A DNA stretch of 64,000 bases, from assembly GCA_026936335.1 (NCBI GenBank), contig JAPMXV010000022.1, positions 124,001 to 188,000 of the forward strand, in the 5' to 3' direction. This document shows positions 60,284 through 64,000 of the stretch, piece by piece. The translations under genes and the position numbers were made by a program. Position 1 is the first letter of the stretch, and every line of letters begins with the position of its first letter. Under the pieces are notes generated by a model. The model made no database searches, had not been told where the DNA came from, and saw nothing but the letters and a program-made list of their open reading frames with translations. The stretch is from Mantamonas sphyraenae. Its lineage: Eukaryota > CRuMs > Mantamonadidae.

Positions 60284-61420
60284 TACTACGAATGGCTGTA
60301 CACAGCAGCAGCGGTGTTGGGTGTGGGCGCTCTGGGTTACGTGTGGTGGAGTGCCAGCAGTGGTGCGGAGGAGGAGGACAGTGAAGAGGAGGATGAGGAC
60401 GACGGCAGCAGCAGCGTCAAGTCGAGGCTGAGTGGTCGTGCCAACAGCGATGCGGGAAGCGGTGGTGGTGGTGGTAAGGCCAAGAAGGGGAAGAGTAAGG
60501 ATAAGAACAAGATCAAGGGCAAGGAACGCAAAGGAGACGCAGCCAAGGCGCGGGAAGAAGGGACGGTGGATTTGAGCCGGGACATGAAGGGACTCATGCA
60601 GCAGTTCCGCAAGCTGCGACAGACGCACAAACAACGATTGGTGCGGCGGGTGGTGGCTGAGGCGGAGAAAAGGACACCGGAGGATGGGTTGGACAAGTTG
60701 GATAGGTTGGCCATGATGGCAGACGAGCAGTGGCGGTATCCAAACACCAAGGCGCAGTCCATGACCACGGCGGAGGACGGGGTGGCTGTGTGGGAGACTC
60801 TGAGCGAAGAGGAACAGGGCACAGAAAGAGCCAACTACGCATACTACCTGTGTATCAAGGTGCAAGGCGTCCATTATCTCCACAAGGGGCTGCACGCGCG
60901 TTCCATCCAGAAGCAGCGGCAGGTTGCGGAAAATGCTCGGGATCCGTTCCTGGCCGCTTCCGCCTACGTCAATTGGGCCCACCGATTGGACTATGCCAAG
61001 GACGAACGTGTACAGTTGCTGGAAAAGGCAGCCGAGCTATGTCCCAACAACGGCCAGGTGTTGTGCCAGCTGGCCGCAGGGTACAGCCGTGCCAATCGCC
61101 ACGCTGCCGCCGTCCGCACGTACCGTCGTGCCATCGAGGTTGATCCCGAGTTCTCGTCCGCCTACGAGTTCTTGGCCACCACACTGGCCATGAAACCAGA
61201 AGAGAATGACATGGAGGAGGTGAAGGATCTGCTGCGGCAGGCGGTGTCCAAGAACCACCACACACCTTCACCCTACTTCAACCTGGCTCGTTTGCTCATG
61301 GGCAACGAGGAGGACCACGAAGAGGCACGCGAGTTGTTGGAGATTGTTCTTGCTGACGAGTCATGGGCAGATTCACACCCCACTGCACAGCAGATGATCG
61401 ACTCGCTGGATTCGTTTTGA
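60173..61420 (+). CDS. Membrane-anchored TPR protein
   Basis: The single exon encodes 415 residues, or 406 from the second Met at 60200. The N-terminus has a 12-Ser run, then a hydrophobic segment of about 20 residues ending in VWW (about 42-62), likely a signal anchor. An acidic/Lys-rich linker follows. From about residue 190 to the end are TPR-like helical pairs (LEKAAELCPNNGQVLCQLAA; RRAIEVDPEFSSAYEFLA; PYFNLARLLMG). The layout of N-terminal anchor plus C-terminal TPRs is typical of outer-membrane or ER adaptors. No specific family is recognised. The 5' end overlaps WBP11 transcription. Confidence 0.75.
60245..60280. repeat. (AGC)12 triplet run
   Basis: It encodes poly-Ser in the TPR gene on the plus strand and, read from the minus strand, sits in the WBP11 upstream region. 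Confidence 0.95.
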
Positions 61421-61554
61421 TCTCACGATCTCATCGTTTCCTTCACCTGCATTGCCACACAAGAACAACAAACACACACCACAGTCTCACTCTCACTCTA
61501 TCCTCAATCTTTCGCTGGCTGAGTGCCTTTTCCCATCCAGGAGTGCACCAGTCT

Positions 61555-64000
61555 TTTTTTGCCTGCCTCGCACCGTCCCCACACACCTTCTCACCACCCA
61601 TCCAACCATCCACGCTCCCCAGGCTCCTCCGCCTGCAGTGCCCTCACCACCTGCTCCACCACCACCTCCTCCACATCGCACACTCCTGCGTCACGTGCCA
61701 TCCTTGCCAGATCCCTCACCACAGCCCCCGTGCTCCACAGATCCGCCTGCTGCAACCCTGTCTTGTCCAGCACCATCCCGTTCTCTCCAAACACTTCCGG
61801 TGCCGTGTACTCCTCCGTCATCCGCAGCGACACACCCGCATCCTGCAATTCCACCCCAATGTTCTCCAGGTCCACCAGCCGTACTCCTCCTTCAAACCAC
61901 ACCATGTTCCCCGGTTTGATGTCCATGTGCCACTTTCCAGCTCCATGCAGTGCATCCACACACATCTTCACCTCCTCCATCACCCTGTGCAGCGTCACCC
62001 CTTCAGGCAGTCCATTCTCCAACACGTGACACAACGGCAGTGCCACAGCACCCACAGCCCTTCCACTCTTCACAACCACAGGGCACAGACCCCACCGCTC
62101 CTTGCTCTCCATCAGTTCCTCGTTGGCCACAAACTCCGCGCTCTCTTTCATCATCACTTTCCAGAAAACCGGCCGTTCCTCAAATCTGCCTTGCCCTCGC
62201 GACAGCCCCAAGTCGCCATACAGCAACAGCGGGCCCGTCTCCACCCCCGCTTGACCCAGAACACGCGCACCTTCCCTCGACATCTCGTTGTATACAGCCG
62301 ACATCTCCTCACTCCACCCGCTGTCCTGGCTGTCACCTCCACCCGAGCTTCCCTGGCTTCCCATGCTGCCTCCGCCCCCGCTCCCTCTCTTTGGTGGTGG
62401 TGGCAACAGTGAGCGGTCCTGAACGGTGTAAACACCTGACCGCGGGATCGTCCGACGCCCAGAGCCCACCAGCGAGCGTAGAGCTCGCACACACTGTCTC
62501 CTCCTCTTGGTCTTGCTCTCCAGTGTCTCCAAAACGCCGTTCATGTGCTGGAAGAGCACCTCCTCGACCAGAAGCAACGCGCGTGCGTCTCGCGAGTCCT
62601 TGCTCACGTCCACTGCGTTTGTCATCCACAACGACTCTGCTCCTTGGCCGGGCTTGCCCAGTGTGTACCACATCACACCCACCACGACCTGGGGTCCCGA
62701 GAAACACCGCAGCAGCAATGGGATCTTTGGTGGCTCCTTCTCCTCATCCGTCCACTCAAGCATCGCCTGCACATACAGGATGCTTGTAATCCCTTCCGCA
62801 AGCACCAAATCCATATGTTGATCACCACCGTGCTTCTTCTTGCCCTCCATCAACGCCACGGGGATGTTCACTCCATGGACATCCACGCCCGTTTCCTGGG
62901 CAGGCTTCGTTCCCTTGAACTCATACGTGGTCATCTCCCAGTCGCCATGCTTGCACCATATGCCTCCGCCACATCTCAGGTAGCTCTTCATCCTGCAACA
63001 GTCAGACAGTGGGCGTCAGCATCGGCACAATCAACATTCCCTCAACTCTACCTGTACACTCCCCCACACCCCACCCCCTCCGCACCACTCACGTTGATGT
63101 TGTGGCCTGCGGAATGTACACACGTGCCACTTGGCCCGTGAGACAGTGAAACTCGCGCAGTGCTGTACACTCGTCCTGCTCGCGCACCGTTGGCATGCGA
63201 GTGTTCAGACTGAACACGGCATTGCTGGGGTTGACCTCAAGTGTTTCCAGTGCTTCAAGTGTTTTAAGTGCTTCCACTGCGTACTGCTCCTTCCCGATCA
63301 TCCGCAAGTACAGCGTGCGCGTGTACGAGAGAGCAGAGAAACAGTACTGTTCTTGTTCACCGCCATCGTCGTCGCTGCTGCTGCTGCTGCCGCTGCCGTC
63401 CACACTTCCCTTGCCCTTGTCCACGTCGATCAGCATCTGCAACATCGATTCAACAGAGACATCGATGAGTGTGTCACCCTCCTCGATCCTGCCCTCCAAC
63501 ACCAGCTCGGCTGTTGTCTTCCAATCCTCCACAATGCGTTCAAAAGTGCCCTTCTTGTCCTTGGTAGGCATGTGGCGCAGACACAGCAGCTCCACCAGCT
63601 CTTTGCCAGTGACTGCCAGCCAAGGAGCATTGTGTCAGCCCCAATCCATGTTCCCCTCTCTCCAGTGTACACTTACCATCGTGTGCATCCCCTTCCTCGT
63701 TGTCTCCGTCCTGCGGTGGCGCTGTGGAAGAGCGCGCGCGTTTTGTGTGAGTCATCAGGAACGAATGTCAAGGACAATTCCTGATTACTCACATCTCCCG
63801 CCCCATCACTCACAGTACTGTTCCACGGCTTCGAACCACAACGATTCCGCTCCATCTGCGTACTCGATTGCAGCATAGGCCGCTACCTTCTCTGCCATGG
63901 CCTTGTGGAAGCTGTCCGAGTTTGCTTTCTCATCGTCCGACAATGTCGACAATGCTGCAAAGAACAATCCGCAGTCGGCTTCCGACAGCCTGCCCAGCAC
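61555..64000 (-). repeat. Inverted duplication, right arm
   Basis: Reverse-complement match to 44,421-46,950 including introns and about 35 bp of 3' flank. It continues past the right edge. Confidence 0.9.
61591..64000 (-). CDS. Putative PD-(D/E)XK nuclease-like / protein kinase fusion, copy 2 (5'-partial at right edge)
   Basis: Exons are >64000-63814, 63721-63677, 63612-63093 and 62992-61591, in the same phases as copy 1. The last exon is 15 nt shorter (five fewer residues in a VVG/RAVG stretch before the kinase hinge). Exon 3 is 27 nt shorter because of fewer Ser and fewer KAL/EAL triplets. The nuclease-like GVD...EGK pattern and all kinase motifs (HMDIKPGN, DLE, APE) are kept, and no stop or frameshift is seen, so this copy also looks functional. 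All indels are multiples of three, which suggests selection on the reading frame after a recent duplication. The start codon lies beyond 64,000. Confidence 0.75.

Noticed and set aside
61363-62412. Plus-strand frames antisense to copy 2, with counterparts antisense to copy 1
   Set aside because: They look conserved only because the DNA is duplicated. The sense strand has the kinase motifs.

Overview
This is eukaryotic nuclear DNA. Genes carry GT-AG introns, and the recognisable proteins are eukaryote-specific: Mediator MED7, the 20S proteasome alpha-2 subunit, PEX16, a MARCH6/Doa10 ligase, ZFC3H1, WBP11, ARL2BP and ABITRAM. The DNA is GC-rich and compact, with introns of about 75-350 bp. Many introns have (CA)n stretches before the acceptor, and proteins carry poly-Ser, poly-Gln and poly-Asp tracts. 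This fits a unicellular eukaryote such as a protist or zoosporic fungus. I cannot place it more precisely from sequence alone. No transposon, tRNA, rRNA or CRISPR was seen.

Layout. Positions 1-32.77 kb hold almost nothing but plus-strand coiled-coil coding sequence. The first unit runs from beyond the left edge to 9557. The second starts at about 9638 and runs to about 32.7 kb. They may be two tandem giant genes or one gene of about 10,700 codons joined by a short intron. Two dinucleotide-run indels break the second unit.

Positions 32.8-44.3 kb are a compact housekeeping block. On the minus strand are cysteinyl-tRNA synthetase, MED7 and ABITRAM, then proteasome alpha-2 and an ARL2BP-like protein. 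On the plus strand are a leucine-rich-repeat/coiled-coil protein, a 30-bp minisatellite and a Gag1-like (DUF4050) protein.

Positions 44.3-46.9 kb (plus) and 61.6 kb to the right edge (minus) carry two nearly identical genes in inverted orientation. They encode a putative PD-(D/E)XK nuclease-like domain followed by a protein-kinase domain, an architecture known from Crinkler-type effector families. They flank about 14.7 kb containing an elongin-A-like protein, a MARCH6/Doa10 ligase, PEX16, ZFC3H1, WBP11 and a membrane-anchored TPR protein.

Several neighbours are arranged head to head with very short shared promoters: ABITRAM/LRR, PEX16/ZFC3H1 and elongin-A/MARCH6. WBP11 and the TPR gene have start codons that overlap on opposite strands. 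The housekeeping genes show no shared pathway beyond a loose RNA/transcription theme (MED7, elongin-A, ZFC3H1, WBP11). The most unusual content is the giant coiled-coil locus and the inverted nuclease-kinase pair.
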